Shown here: positions 42,985-52,105 of the stretch, one piece after another
Numbering within the stretch: position 1 is the first letter of the stretch
Layout of the letters: each line of letters opens with the position of its first letter
Assembly: GCA_020636905.1 (NCBI GenBank)
Contig: JACJWX010000005.1
Location: 62,001-126,000 of the forward strand
Source: Actinomycetota bacterium
GTDB lineage: Bacteria; Actinomycetota; Thermoleophilia; Miltoncostaeales; Miltoncostaeaceae
DNA length: 64,000 nucleotides
Direction of reading: 5' to 3'
Program-made: the position numbers and the translations under genes
The notes under the pieces: model-generated
The model's input: only the letters and a program-made list of their open reading frames with translations
The model's database searches: none
Told to the model about the DNA's origin: nothing

Positions 42985-43571
42985 GCGGGACTCCGCCGCA
43001 GCCGCGACAGGGCATGCCGGACGAGTTCGCCGACGTCGAGGTCGTCCGGCGCGTCGAGAACCGCCCGGTCGGCCTCGTCACCGGTGAATCCCAGCGCGAC
43101 GAGCGCCTCGCGCGCTTCGACCGCCGATCCCGTCGCCGGGCCGTGGCCGCCGGCGCCGCCCGGAAGGGGTTCACCGAGACGGTCGCGGAGTTCCAGGACG
43201 AGCCGCTCCGCGGTACGCTTGCCGACGCCCGAGGCGGCCTGCAGGCGTTTGCTGTCGCCCATCTGGATGCTGCGGCGCAGCGCTTCGGGCTCGTCGAGCC
43301 CGCACACCGCGAGGGCGATCCGGGGGCCCACACCGCTCACGGCGATGCACGCCTCGAACAGCGTGCGCTCAGCCGGGGTGGCGAAGCCGAAGAGCTCGAG
43401 CGCATCCTCGCGGACGACGAGGTGGGTGTCGACGCGAACCGCCCCTCCGACGGAGGGAAGTGTGCCCCGCGTGGTCGCCGACACGTGCACGCGCAGCCCG
43501 ACGCCGCCGACCTCGATGAGTGCGGCGTCGTCGGCAACCTCGAGCAACTGCCCACGGAGCGATCGGATCAC
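42981..43571 (-). CDS. ruvA: Holliday junction DNA-binding protein RuvA
   Basis: Tetramer that grips the four-way junction and loads RuvB. 196 residues: OB domain (MIRSLRGQLLEVADDAALIEVGGVGLRV), two helix-hairpin-helix motifs (VSGVGPRIAL, ASGVGKRTAERL) and the C-terminal RuvB-binding helices (EALVALGFTGDEADRAV). GTG start preceded by TACGGT, whose last T is seven bases upstream, with no ribosome site, so the ruvAB mRNA appears leaderless. Confidence 0.97.
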   Translation of the reverse strand: MIRSLRGQLLEVADDAALIEVGGVGLRVHVSATTRGTLPSVGGAVRVDTHLVVREDALELFGFATPAERTLFEACIAVSGVGPRIALAVCGLDEPEALRRSIQMGDSKRLQAASGVGKRTAERLVLELRDRLGEPLPGGAGGHGPATGSAVEAREALVALGFTGDEADRAVLDAPDDLDVGELVRHALSRLRRSPA

Positions 43572-43577
43572 GTCGTG

Positions 43578-43583
43578 ACCGTA
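43578..43583 (-). promoter_or_regulatory. -10 box of ruvAB, leaderless
   Basis: TACGGT on the minus strand, last T seven bases before the GTG of ruvA. The 78-base gap between ruvA and ribF contains nothing else I can identify. No LexA-like box was recognised. Confidence 0.5.
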
Positions 43584-43649
43584 GCGGTCGGGGCGGATGC
43601 CGCACCCCCGTCCCGCCGCGAGGTCACATTCGGTACGGCGGGGCCGCGG

Positions 43650-44594
43650 TCACTCAGCGGCGATGGCGACGGTCCGCGCGATGTCGTCCTTGATCTGCGC
43701 CACGAGCTCGTCCGGGCCGTCGAAGCGCTGCTCGTCACGCAGCCTCGCCAGCACGTCGAGGGTGATGATCCGCTCGTAGAGGTCGGGGCCCTCGTAGCCC
43801 ACCAGGAACGCCTCGACGCGCAGCGGCGGACGTTCCCCCTTCTCCCGGAAGGTCGGCGCGAGCCCGACGTTCACCGCCGCGGGAAAGGCCGTGTCGTCCA
43901 GCAGCGCACGTGCCGCATACACGCCTCTCCCGGGGATGGCGGCGTCGGCGGGAGGATCGATGTTCGCCGTCGGCAGACCGAGCTCCCTCCCCCGCTGGTC
44001 ACCCGGAACGACCGGCCCGACGATCCGATGCGGACGCCCCAGCAGTTCCGCCGCCTCCTCCACCCGGCCGTCGCCCACGATCCGCCTGATCCTGGTGGAA
44101 CTGATGGGCTTCCCGTCGGCGCTGCTGACCATGGGCGGGATCTCGACGACGATGCCGTTGCTGCGCCCGTAGGCCCGCATCGCCTCGGCCGTACCGGCGC
44201 CACCATGGCCGAACCGGAAGTTCTCGCCGACGACGATGACCTCGGCGCCCAGCGGCGGCGATCCGATCATGTCGATGAACCGGTCGGCCCGTACCCGCGC
44301 GAAGGCGCGCGTGAACGGCAGCACCAGCAGCTCGTCGACGCCGATCTCGGCGATCAGCTCGGCCTTGCGCTCCAGCGGGGTGAGCACGGTGGGACGCAGG
44401 TGGGGTCGCAGCACGGCGATCGGGTGCGGCTCGAACGTGATCGCCGTGCTCGGGATCCCGAGGGCGGTGCCCTGTTCCACGGCCGTGGCGATGATCGCCC
44501 GATGCCCGAGATGGACCCCGTCGAAGCTCCCGATCGCCACCGAGCGGCGACCGCCGCCGAGCGGAAGTTCCCCGAGTGAGCGATAGGTCTTCAC
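43650..44594 (-). CDS. ribF: Bifunctional riboflavin kinase/FAD synthetase
   Basis: Makes FMN and FAD from riboflavin. 314 residues: N-terminal adenylyltransferase with GSFDGVHLGH and SSTRIRR, C-terminal kinase with GDQRGRELGLPTANI and GVYAARA. The GTG at 44594 overlaps the truB stop (GTGA); the frame upstream is a shadow of truB. Last gene of the rimP-to-ribF operon. The truB-ribF pair is widely conserved. Confidence 0.96.
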   Translation of the reverse strand: MKTYRSLGELPLGGGRRSVAIGSFDGVHLGHRAIIATAVEQGTALGIPSTAITFEPHPIAVLRPHLRPTVLTPLERKAELIAEIGVDELLVLPFTRAFARVRADRFIDMIGSPPLGAEVIVVGENFRFGHGGAGTAEAMRAYGRSNGIVVEIPPMVSSADGKPISSTRIRRIVGDGRVEEAAELLGRPHRIVGPVVPGDQRGRELGLPTANIDPPADAAIPGRGVYAARALLDDTAFPAAVNVGLAPTFREKGERPPLRVEAFLVGYEGPDLYERIITLDVLARLRDEQRFDGPDELVAQIKDDIARTVAIAAE

Positions 44595-45472
44595 GACTGC
44601 ACCGTAGCGGGAGGATCGACCAGCACGACGGCGGGATGGGCAGAAGTGCCATTCGACTCGGCGAGTGCGAGCACCTCCCCGTCGCGCACCAGCACCACGT
44701 CCCCCGAAGGGCACCCCGACGGGACGTCGCGCCCGAAGCCCACCGCCGCCGCGGCATCGGCGTCGAGGGATTGCTGCGGCAGGTGGCCGAGCACCTCAGT
44801 GAGCGGCGTCGAGGTGTTCGGTCCGACCTCGTCGAAGGCGATGGCGTCGTGGATCGACAGTGCTCCGACCGCGGTGCGGCGCAGCCCGGCGCAGTACCCG
44901 CCACAGCCGAGTCGTTCGCCGATGTCCTCCGCGAGCTGCCTGATGTAGGTGCCCTTGCTCACCTCGACGTCGATGCTGAGACGGTTCGCCGCGCCATCCC
45001 AGTCGAGCACGGCGATGTCGTGGATGACCACGTCCCGGACCGGTCGTTCGACCTCGATTCCCGCTCGGGCCTTCCGGTACAGGCGCTCACCACCGACCTT
45101 CACCGCCGAGAACGCGGGGACCCGCTGGCGCTGCGGTCCGGCGAATCCCATCACCGTCTCGCGCACCACGGCCTCCGCGGGCACCTCGCCGCCGGGCGAG
45201 AGCGGTCCCTCCGGGTCGCCGGTCGCTGATGTCACGCCCAGCACGATGTCCGCCACGTAGCGCTTGGGCCGGTCCGACAGCACACCGGCGAGGCGCGTGG
45301 CACGGCCCGCGAGCACGATCAGGAGACCGGTGGCGAACGGGTCGAGCGTGCCCGCATGCCCGACCTTCGTGCGGCGGGGCAGCCGCTTGCGCACCGACGC
45401 CACGACGTCATGTGACGTGATGCCGGCCGGCTTGTCGACCAGCCATGCCGATGCGGGGATTCCGGCGGTCAC
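44591..45472 (-). CDS. truB: tRNA pseudouridine-55 synthase
   Basis: Forms pseudouridine 55 in the tRNA T-loop. 293 residues; LVDKPAGITSHDVV, GHAGTLDPFATGLL with catalytic Asp44, RYVADIVLGVTSATGDPEG and VSKGTYIRQLAEDIG. GTG at 45472 chosen because it overlaps the stop of the phosphoesterase gene upstream; the frame extends a little further but into that gene. Confidence 0.96.
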   Translation of the reverse strand: MTAGIPASAWLVDKPAGITSHDVVASVRKRLPRRTKVGHAGTLDPFATGLLIVLAGRATRLAGVLSDRPKRYVADIVLGVTSATGDPEGPLSPGGEVPAEAVVRETVMGFAGPQRQRVPAFSAVKVGGERLYRKARAGIEVERPVRDVVIHDIAVLDWDGAANRLSIDVEVSKGTYIRQLAEDIGERLGCGGYCAGLRRTAVGALSIHDAIAFDEVGPNTSTPLTEVLGHLPQQSLDADAAAAVGFGRDVPSGCPSGDVVLVRDGEVLALAESNGTSAHPAVVLVDPPATVQS

Positions 45473-46488
45473 GAGGCGAGCTGGTCCGCCACCTGGCCTT
45501 CCATCCACGCGAACAGATCATCGGGAGGACGCTTCGTCGTGAATCCCGCGGCGCGCCGGTGCCCGCCACCGCCTTCGGCGCGCGCGATCGCCGAGACGTC
45601 CACGTCGTCGGTGTCGGAGCGGACCGACACCCGCCAGCTCGAGGTCCCCACACTGCGCGCCAGCGCAGCCACCCGCACCCCCTCCACCGACCGCATGGCC
45701 TCGACGATTCCTTCGGTGTCGGCGCCGCCGGAGGCAGAGAAGTCGGCCGGGCCGAGCGACGCGACCATGAGCCGCCCCTCGCAGCGGAGGTCCGCCGTAC
45801 CCATCGCGCGTCCGAGCAGCCGGAGACGGTCGATCGGAAGTTCCTCGTAGAGCCGGCGCCCCAGCTCCTCGGGGTCCACGCCGGCGGCGAGCAGCACGCT
45901 CGCGACCCGGTGGGATTCGCCGGTCGTGTTGGCGTAGCAGAAGCGGCCGGTGTCGGTGATCAGCCCCGCGTAGAGGGGTATGGCCATCTCGCGCGTGATC
46001 GTCCATCCCGCGGCTTCGAGCACGTGCACCACGATCTCGGCCGAGCTCGACGCTGCCCCATCGACCAGGTTGAGGTGCCCGAAGCAGGTGTTGTCGTGAT
46101 GGTGGTCGATGTTGATGACCCTGCGGACCCCGGTGTGCGGCGCCCGGTCGGGCCACAGCCGCATCGCCGTCGCGGAGTCCACCGCGACGAGGATCCGATC
46201 GGCGGCGTCCGGCGGCAGGTCGGGGAGGATCACCTCGCCATCCGCCATGAGGAAGGCCAGCTCCGGCGGGACCGGGTGTTCGTCGCGATGGGCGTAGACC
46301 ACGTCGTGCCCGTGGGCGATCATCGCGCGCCCCAGTCCGAGCATCGAGCCGAGCGCGTCGCCGTCCGGATTGTGGTGCGAGGTCACGACGAACCGATCCG
46401 GCGCCCCCGAGAGTTCGGCGGCGATCTCCTCCACCGTGGCGGTGCGGGCCCCTTCGGGTCGCGGATGCCCGTTGCGATCGTCACTCAT
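45469..46488 (-). CDS. nrnA: DHH/DHHA1 oligoribonuclease/pAp-phosphatase
   Basis: Degrades short RNA oligomers and 3',5'-pAp (and cyclic dinucleotide products in some relatives). 339 residues with SHHNPDGDALGSM, AVDSATAMR, NIDHHHDN, LITDTGRF and the DHHA1 motif GGGGHRRAAGF, all metal ligands present. Overlaps rbfA by eight bases and is followed by truB with four. The rbfA-nrnA-truB order is typical of Gram-positive lineages. Confidence 0.95.
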   Translation of the reverse strand: MSDDRNGHPRPEGARTATVEEIAAELSGAPDRFVVTSHHNPDGDALGSMLGLGRAMIAHGHDVVYAHRDEHPVPPELAFLMADGEVILPDLPPDAADRILVAVDSATAMRLWPDRAPHTGVRRVINIDHHHDNTCFGHLNLVDGAASSSAEIVVHVLEAAGWTITREMAIPLYAGLITDTGRFCYANTTGESHRVASVLLAAGVDPEELGRRLYEELPIDRLRLLGRAMGTADLRCEGRLMVASLGPADFSASGGADTEGIVEAMRSVEGVRVAALARSVGTSSWRVSVRSDTDDVDVSAIARAEGGGGHRRAAGFTTKRPPDDLFAWMEGQVADQLAS

Positions 46489-46930
46489 CGTGGCCTCCGG
46501 CGGGTTTCTGGTCGGACGGCGCAGCCTGATCGAGGAGTTCGTCGATGCGCCGCGCGCGGTCCTGGAGGTCGTCGTAGACGAACTCCAGATGCGGGGTGTT
46601 GCGGGTCTTGAGGGCGTCGGCGACGCGGCGCTGCAGCACCCCTCGCGCCGATTCGAGGGCCGCGAGGCTCCGTTCGCGCTGCGACTCCTGGAGGGTCGTC
46701 ACGAACACGCGCGCCGCGGCGAAGTCCGGCGACGCCGAGACGTCGGTGATCGTCACGAAACCGAGACGGGGATCCGCCAGGTCCCGGGCGATGGCGCCGC
46801 TGATGGCCTCGCGGATGATTTCGGCGCCACGGCGGTGCCGGCTCCCGGATGAGTGCGAAATGGTTCTGGTCCCCCTGGCATTGCTCAGCGCACGATCACG
46901 GATCGAGCGCTCGTCCCCACCGGCCGCCAT
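46481..46930 (-). CDS. rbfA: Ribosome-binding factor A
   Basis: 30S maturation factor, KH-like fold: IIREAISGAIARDLADPRLGFVTITDVSASPDFAAARVFV, RVADALKTRNTPHLEFVYDD. About 149 residues; the fold begins near residue 33, so the N-terminal 30 residues (Arg/Asp-rich) are an extension or the true start is an unrecognised later codon. ATG 46930 and GTG 46933 are adjacent, neither with a clear ribosome site. A TAGGGT box about 35 bases upstream may give a separate promoter. Confidence 0.92.
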   Translation of the reverse strand: MAAGGDERSIRDRALSNARGTRTISHSSGSRHRRGAEIIREAISGAIARDLADPRLGFVTITDVSASPDFAAARVFVTTLQESQRERSLAALESARGVLQRRVADALKTRNTPHLEFVYDDLQDRARRIDELLDQAAPSDQKPAGGHDE

Positions 46931-46995
46931 CACCGAACGGTCGCCGGCGCCCAGAGCAAAGCGGAAACCCTACTATGCGGGCCCTCGTGCCGGGG

Positions 46996-47322
46996 TCATT
47001 CGAGGAGTTCCTCGAGGGACGCGATGGTGGTGCGCTCCTGCACGACCATGAACTCCTCGTCCGCGTGCAGCGCGCGCGTCAGATGGTCCAGCCGTGCACG
47101 CACGTCCGCCACGTCACGTCCGACCACCGCCGCGCTGATCCCCGCCCGCTGCCAGAGGTCGTGGTGATCGACCTCCGCCAGGGCGCATCCATGGCGTTGC
47201 GCGAGCCGCTGTGTGAGCCTGCGCAGCTGCCGGCGCTTCTCCTTCAGCGAGGTGCAGGTGGGGAGATGGAGGTCGACCCAGACCGCGCCGACGTAGCCAC
47301 CCCCCACCGTGCGTCCCCGCAA
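46996..47322 (-). CDS. ylxP: DUF503/YlxP-family protein
   Basis: Small conserved protein of the infB-rbfA gap, 108 residues or slightly fewer. Diagnostic text: VDLHLPTCTSLKEKRRQLRRL, AEVDHHDLWQRAGISAAVVG, and a C-terminal helix. It is thought to assist translation or ribosome assembly but its reaction is unknown. GTG at 47322 is used; a GTG five codons in is possible. 40 bases after the infB stop. Confidence 0.9.
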   Translation of the reverse strand: MRGRTVGGGYVGAVWVDLHLPTCTSLKEKRRQLRRLTQRLAQRHGCALAEVDHHDLWQRAGISAAVVGRDVADVRARLDHLTRALHADEEFMVVQERTTIASLEELLE

Positions 47323-47362
47323 TCAGCCGCGCGGCGCGGTCACCCCGCCCGGCACCGCCGGT

Positions 47363-50269
47363 TCACTCCCCATCGGATGCGGCCTCGCTGTGCTGGGCGG
47401 TGCGGGCCACCTCGCGCAGGTCGAACGCCTCGATGACGTCGCCGTCCTTGATGTCGTTGTAGTCCTCCAGCAGGATCCCGCACTCGAATCCCTGGCTGAC
47501 CTCGCGGACGTCGTCGTTGACTCGCCGGATCGAACCGATCTTGCCCTCGTGGACGACGGTGTCGTCGCGAAGCAGGCGTGCATTCGATCCGCGTCGCATC
47601 GTGCCCTCGGTGACGTAGCAGCCGGCGATGGTGCCGAGTCGGCTGGAACGGAAGGTGGCACGCACCTCGGCGGTGCCGAGCGTCTCCTCCACGATGTCGG
47701 GTTCGAGCAGTCCGACGAGCGCGTCGCGGACGTCCTCGATGGCCCGGTAGATGACGCGGTAGGTCCGGATGTCCACGCCCTCGCGTTCGGCCAGCACTTT
47801 GGCCTCAGGACGGGGACGCACGTTGAACCCGATGATGATGGCCTGCGAGGCCGACGCGAGGTTCACGTCGGACTCGGTGACCGCACCCACGCCGGTGTGG
47901 ATGATCCGGAGCCGGACCTCGGTCTGCTCCATCTTGTTGAGCGCATCCACGAGGGCGCCGACGGACCCCTGCACATCACCCTTGACGATGATGTTGAGCT
48001 CCTTGAGGCCGCCTTCCCTGATGCGATCGAACAGGTCGTCGAGCGACACCGGCGCCTGGCGGTTCGCCAGTTCCTCGGCGCGCAGCCGCTGGCTGCGCTC
48101 CATGGCGCGCTGCCGCGCTTCGCGTTCGCTCTGGAAGACGCGGAAGCGGTCGCCGGCGTCCGGCACTCCCGAGAGCCCGAGGATCTCGGCCGGCACCGAC
48201 GGCCCGGCCGAATCGATGGGCTCTCCGCTGAAGCCGTTCATCGCGCGAACCCTGCCGTAGTGCTCGCCCGCGAGGATCACGTCGCCGACGCGCAGCGTGC
48301 CGCGCTGCACGAGCAGCGTGCAGATCGGGCCGCGTCCGGGATCCAGGCGCGATTCGATGACGGTCCCCGAACCTTCGGCGCTCGGGTTGCCCGTCGGCTC
48401 GGCGTCCGCGTCGGCCACGAGCAGCACCGTTTCCAGCAGGGACTCGATGCCGTCGCCCTGCTTGGCGGACACGTTGACGAACTCGTGGGTTCCGCCCCAG
48501 TCCGACGGGATCACCTCGCGCTGGGACAGTTCCTGACGCACCCGATCCGGGTTGGCGCCTTCCTTGTCGATCTTGTTGACCGCCACCATGAAGGGCACCT
48601 CGGCGGCCCTGGCATGGTCGATGGCCTCGATGGTCTGTGGCATCACGCCGTCGTCGGCGGCGACCACGATGACGGCCACGTCGGTGATCTTCGCGCCGCG
48701 CGCACGCATGGCGGTGAACGCCTCGTGGCCCGGGGTGTCGAGGAAGGTGATCTCACGCCCGTCGTGGTGCACCTGGTAGGCGCCGATGTGCTGGGTGATC
48801 CCGCCGGCTTCCCCGGCGGCCACCTCGGTGCTCCGGATCGAGTCGAGCAGCGAGGTCTTCCCGTGATCGACGTGGCCCATCACGGTCACGACCGGCGCCC
48901 GCGGCACCAGGTCGGCCGGATCGTCCTCGAAGGTCTCGACCTCGAGTTCGTCCTCGGCGCTGGTGATGCTCACCTCTCGCTCGAGTTCGGCCGCGAGCAG
49001 TTCGATCGCCTCGTTCGACAGCGACTGCGTCAGCGTCACCATCTCGCCGAGGCCCATCATCAACTTGATGATCTGGGCCGACGACACCTCGAGCGCCTCG
49101 GAGACCTCCTTGACGTTCGCGCCTGAGGGGATCTCGACGACCGGACGCCGTGCGGGAGCCGCGGCCTGCGCCGACTGCTCCTGTGCCTGGCGACCACCGC
49201 CGCGCTGCTGGCGGCCTCCCTGCCCGCCGGAGCCGGTTCCACCGCCGCCACCACCGCCGGGGCCGCCACCGCGGCGTCCGGCCTGGGCGTCGATCACGAC
49301 TCTGCGGGGACGCCCGCGACGACCGTCGGCGGGCCCACCGCGCTGGCCGGGAGGGCCACCGGGGCGTCCGCCGCCCGGGCGACCGGGACGACCACGGTTG
49401 GCGCGCTGTCCGGCGCTGGCAGGCTGATCCGGGCGATTCGGTCGCGGCGCTCGCCGATCGTCGTCGCGACGGCCGCGGCCGTCGGCGGTGCTCTCCTCGG
49501 GTGCGGAGGCCTCGTCCGCGCCGGCCTTGGACGGAGCCGCGTCGCGGCCCTCCTCGGCGGGCGGGGCCGGAGTGCCGGCGGCCTCGGGCGCAGGAGTGCT
49601 CGCGGCGGGCTGGGCCTCTGTCGCCGCCGGAGCGGACTCCGGAGCCTTGGCGGCAGGAACGGGTTCCGACTCACCCGCCGGCTCGGCCGGCGCGGGTTCG
49701 GCGGTCGCCGGGGATTCCTCGGCGACCGGCGCTTCCTCGACCGGGGCGGGCGCCTCGGCGGCCGCGGGCGGCGCGGCTTCCGGTGCCGGTGCCGGTGCCG
49801 GTTCGGGGGTGGCGGGCGGTTCCTCCGCGCGGACAGGCTCGGGGGTCTCGGCGACCGGGGCCGGCTGCACGGGAGCCTCGGGCTCCGGCGCCGGGGGTGT
49901 TTCGACGACGGCCGGTTCGGCCGGGGGCGGCGTCGCCTGGCGTGCGGTCGAACCGCGCGGGCGGCGGGGTCGGGGCCGGGTGGGACGCGGACGGCTCGGG
50001 GCCTCGTCCTCCGTCTCCTCGGGTGTCGCCTCGGGTTCCACAGGCTCTGGCTCGGGAGCCTTCTTCTTGGCTTCCACGGGCTCGGTGTGCGGCATCTCGC
50101 CGGCGGGGCGCGGGTATCGCTTCGGGTTCAGCGCGTGCAGCGCCCAGTCGACGTCGATCGTCGACGACGCCGTCTTGACGGTCATGCCCGCGCGCTGAAG
50201 GCGCTGCAGCACCAGTGAGCTCGGAAGCCCCTCATCCTTTGCGATCTCGTAGACCCGCTTCTTCCCCAT
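47363..50269 (-). CDS. infB: Translation initiation factor IF-2
   Basis: GTPase that places initiator tRNA on the 30S subunit. 968 residues: N-terminal IF2-N domain (KKRVYEIAKDEGLPSSLV), a 300-residue Pro/Ala/Glu-rich then Arg/Gly-rich low-complexity linker, second IF2-N, GTPase with VMGHVDHGKTSL, DTPGHEAF and NKIDKEG, then domains II-IV. ATG at 50269 with AAGGAG five to six bases upstream; the longer frame runs into ylxR. Long linkers are usual for high-G+C organisms. Confidence 0.98.
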   Translation of the reverse strand: MGKKRVYEIAKDEGLPSSLVLQRLQRAGMTVKTASSTIDVDWALHALNPKRYPRPAGEMPHTEPVEAKKKAPEPEPVEPEATPEETEDEAPSRPRPTRPRPRRPRGSTARQATPPPAEPAVVETPPAPEPEAPVQPAPVAETPEPVRAEEPPATPEPAPAPAPEAAPPAAAEAPAPVEEAPVAEESPATAEPAPAEPAGESEPVPAAKAPESAPAATEAQPAASTPAPEAAGTPAPPAEEGRDAAPSKAGADEASAPEESTADGRGRRDDDRRAPRPNRPDQPASAGQRANRGRPGRPGGGRPGGPPGQRGGPADGRRGRPRRVVIDAQAGRRGGGPGGGGGGGTGSGGQGGRQQRGGGRQAQEQSAQAAAPARRPVVEIPSGANVKEVSEALEVSSAQIIKLMMGLGEMVTLTQSLSNEAIELLAAELEREVSITSAEDELEVETFEDDPADLVPRAPVVTVMGHVDHGKTSLLDSIRSTEVAAGEAGGITQHIGAYQVHHDGREITFLDTPGHEAFTAMRARGAKITDVAVIVVAADDGVMPQTIEAIDHARAAEVPFMVAVNKIDKEGANPDRVRQELSQREVIPSDWGGTHEFVNVSAKQGDGIESLLETVLLVADADAEPTGNPSAEGSGTVIESRLDPGRGPICTLLVQRGTLRVGDVILAGEHYGRVRAMNGFSGEPIDSAGPSVPAEILGLSGVPDAGDRFRVFQSEREARQRAMERSQRLRAEELANRQAPVSLDDLFDRIREGGLKELNIIVKGDVQGSVGALVDALNKMEQTEVRLRIIHTGVGAVTESDVNLASASQAIIIGFNVRPRPEAKVLAEREGVDIRTYRVIYRAIEDVRDALVGLLEPDIVEETLGTAEVRATFRSSRLGTIAGCYVTEGTMRRGSNARLLRDDTVVHEGKIGSIRRVNDDVREVSQGFECGILLEDYNDIKDGDVIEAFDLREVARTAQHSEAASDGE

Positions 50270-50291
50270 CGTTCTCCTTCGGGGAGCCCGG

Positions 50292-50543
50292 TCAGTGACC
50301 GGATACCCCCACATCGCCCTGCACTTCACGACCGCGCATCCGGAGTGCACGCGTGAACATCCCACGTTCGCGCGCACGCGCCAGACACGCGTCACCGGGA
50401 CACACATATGCGCCCCGGCCCTCCTTCACCCCACCTTCATCACGAACCAGACGCCACCCGCCGTCGACGACCTCCGCCACGAAGCGGACGAGTTCCGCAC
50501 GCGGCGCCTGCCGTCGGCAGCCGAGACAGCGTCGTAAGGGTAC
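50292..50543 (-). CDS. ylxR: YlxR (DUF448) RNA-binding protein, start codon unresolved
   Basis: Small RNA-binding protein between nusA and infB. The complement encodes the family hallmarks: CLGCRRQAPRAELVRFV, then EGRGAYVCPGDACLARA and FTRALR. The conserved Cys-x-x-Cys begins at 50528. No ATG, GTG or TTG occurs in frame between an in-frame stop at 50637-50639 and that motif. The first standard start (GTG at 50480) would remove the conserved N-terminus. Candidates are GTA at 50543, ACG at 50561 (GGAGGG seven bases before) or ATC at 50588. A frameshift error is the alternative. The right coordinate given is only a guess. Confidence 0.75.
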   Translation of the reverse strand, partial: VPLRRCLGCRRQAPRAELVRFVAEVVDGGWRLVRDEGGVKEGRGAYVCPGDACLARARERGMFTRALRMRGREVQGDVGVSGH

Positions 50544-50563
50544 GTGTCCCCGTGAACCCGTCG

Positions 50564-52057
50564 CTAGCCCTCCGCCTCGGTTTCGGATCCCGACGCCACC
50601 CCCGCCTCGTCGGGCTCGCCGGCCGGCTCCGCGGCATCATCCGCCGGGGTGTCGCCCGGCTCCGCGCCATCGGCGGCGGCGTCCCCGGCGCCTTCGGACC
50701 CGCCTTCGGCGGGCGCCTCGGCCGGATCGTCCGTCTCGGGCAGCGGCGTCCCGTTCCTGATCGCCTCGACGCCCTCCGGCGTTCCGGCGACCGCGAGCTC
50801 CTCGTCGGTCATCGCCCGGCCGAGGTCGTCTTCGAGAACCGCGAGTTCCGCGTGCGCCTGGATCGCGCAGAAACGCGTCCCGGCCTCGGCGGCGTTCGGG
50901 CAGCGACGGCCGTTGCGAAGGACCGCCGCGCAGCGGGCGAGGCCGCCCGCCGAATCCTGATCGAAGTTCTCGGTGGCCTCGTCGGCGAACGTCGACTCGT
51001 TCTTGATGTCGATCCGCCAGCCGGTGAGCCGGGCCGCCAGCCGCGCGTTCATTCCCTCGCGGCCGATCGCCAGCGAGAGCTGGTCGTCGGGAACGATGAC
51101 TGTGGCCTGCTTGTCGTCGTCGTCCACGAGCACCTCGCGGACACGTGCCGGCGAGAGCGCCTTGGCGATGTACCGCGCAGGCTCGTCGTTGAACGGGATG
51201 ATGTCGATCTTCTCGCCGCGCAGCTCGCTCACGACCATGCGGACGCGCGATCCGCGCGGACCGACGCAGGCCCCGACGGGATCGACGCCCTGCACGTGCG
51301 ACACGACCGCGATCTTGGACCGCCACCCGGCTTCGCGGGCGACGTTCCGGATCTCGACCAGCCCATCCGCCATTTCGGGCACCTCGAGCTTGAACAGCTC
51401 GCGCACGAGCTGATCGGCCCGCCGCGACACGATGACCTGCGGTCCCTTGGCCGAGCCGCGCACCTCGGTGATGACGGCCTTGATTCGGGAGCCGTGGTCG
51501 TAGCGCTCGCCGTGGACCTGCTCGCTCTCGGGGAGCAGCGCCTCGACGCGGCCGAGGTCGACCAGCGTGTAGCGGTGGTCGGACTGCTGCACGATGCCCG
51601 TGACGACGTCACCGACGCGATCGACGTACTCGTCGTACATCATCTCGCGCTCGGCCTCGCGGATGCGCTGGAAGATGACCTGCTTCGCGGTCTGCGCGGC
51701 GATGCGGCCGAAGAACTTGTCGGAGGTCACGTCGATGACCTCGATCTCCTCATCGGCGTACGCGTCCCAGTCGATCTCGGGCTCCGGCGGCTCGAAGTCC
51801 TCGGGGTTCACGCCCTCGGGAATCTCGTACTCGGGCTGGGGAAGCGTCCGGACCTCGTCGTCCTCGCCGATGAGCAGCTGGAACACGCTCATCGCGCCGG
51901 TGTCGCGATCGATCTCGATGCGCGCATGCGGAGCGGCGTCCGGGGTCTTCTTGTACGCCGCGAGCAGCGCGTCCTCGAGCGCGATCAGCAGGGTCTCGGA
52001 ATCGATCCCCTTCTCGCGTTCGATCTGTTTGATTGCCTCGATGATTTCCCGGTTCAC
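50564..52057 (-). CDS. nusA: Transcription elongation/termination factor NusA with Cys/His extension
   Basis: Binds RNA polymerase and nascent RNA, modulating pausing, termination and antitermination. 497 residues: polymerase-binding N-domain (1-145, with an acidic insert near 70-105), S1 (about 146-212), KH1 (DPVGACVGPRGSRV) and KH2 (LSLAIGREGMNARLAARLTGW). After KH2 comes an unusual unit with Cys376, Cys386, Cys397 and His402 (spacing C-x9-C-x10-C-x4-H), then a helix and an acidic low-complexity tail of about 70 residues. GTG with GAGGAG seven to eight bases upstream. Second gene of the rimP operon. Confidence 0.97.
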   Translation of the reverse strand: MNREIIEAIKQIEREKGIDSETLLIALEDALLAAYKKTPDAAPHARIEIDRDTGAMSVFQLLIGEDDEVRTLPQPEYEIPEGVNPEDFEPPEPEIDWDAYADEEIEVIDVTSDKFFGRIAAQTAKQVIFQRIREAEREMMYDEYVDRVGDVVTGIVQQSDHRYTLVDLGRVEALLPESEQVHGERYDHGSRIKAVITEVRGSAKGPQVIVSRRADQLVRELFKLEVPEMADGLVEIRNVAREAGWRSKIAVVSHVQGVDPVGACVGPRGSRVRMVVSELRGEKIDIIPFNDEPARYIAKALSPARVREVLVDDDDKQATVIVPDDQLSLAIGREGMNARLAARLTGWRIDIKNESTFADEATENFDQDSAGGLARCAAVLRNGRRCPNAAEAGTRFCAIQAHAELAVLEDDLGRAMTDEELAVAGTPEGVEAIRNGTPLPETDDPAEAPAEGGSEGAGDAAADGAEPGDTPADDAAEPAGEPDEAGVASGSETEAEG

Positions 52058-52105
52058 CCGCGACTCCTCATTCCCACGAACACCTGAACTTGCATCCTCA
52101 TCAGG

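Noticed and set aside
49150..49480. Gly/Arg repeat stretch in infB considered as a separate repeat element
   Set aside because: It is the in-frame low-complexity linker of IF-2, usual in high-G+C organisms.
50292..50480. A 62-residue YlxR starting at the GTG at 50480
   Set aside because: That start would delete the conserved CxGCR segment, which is encoded directly upstream in the same frame.
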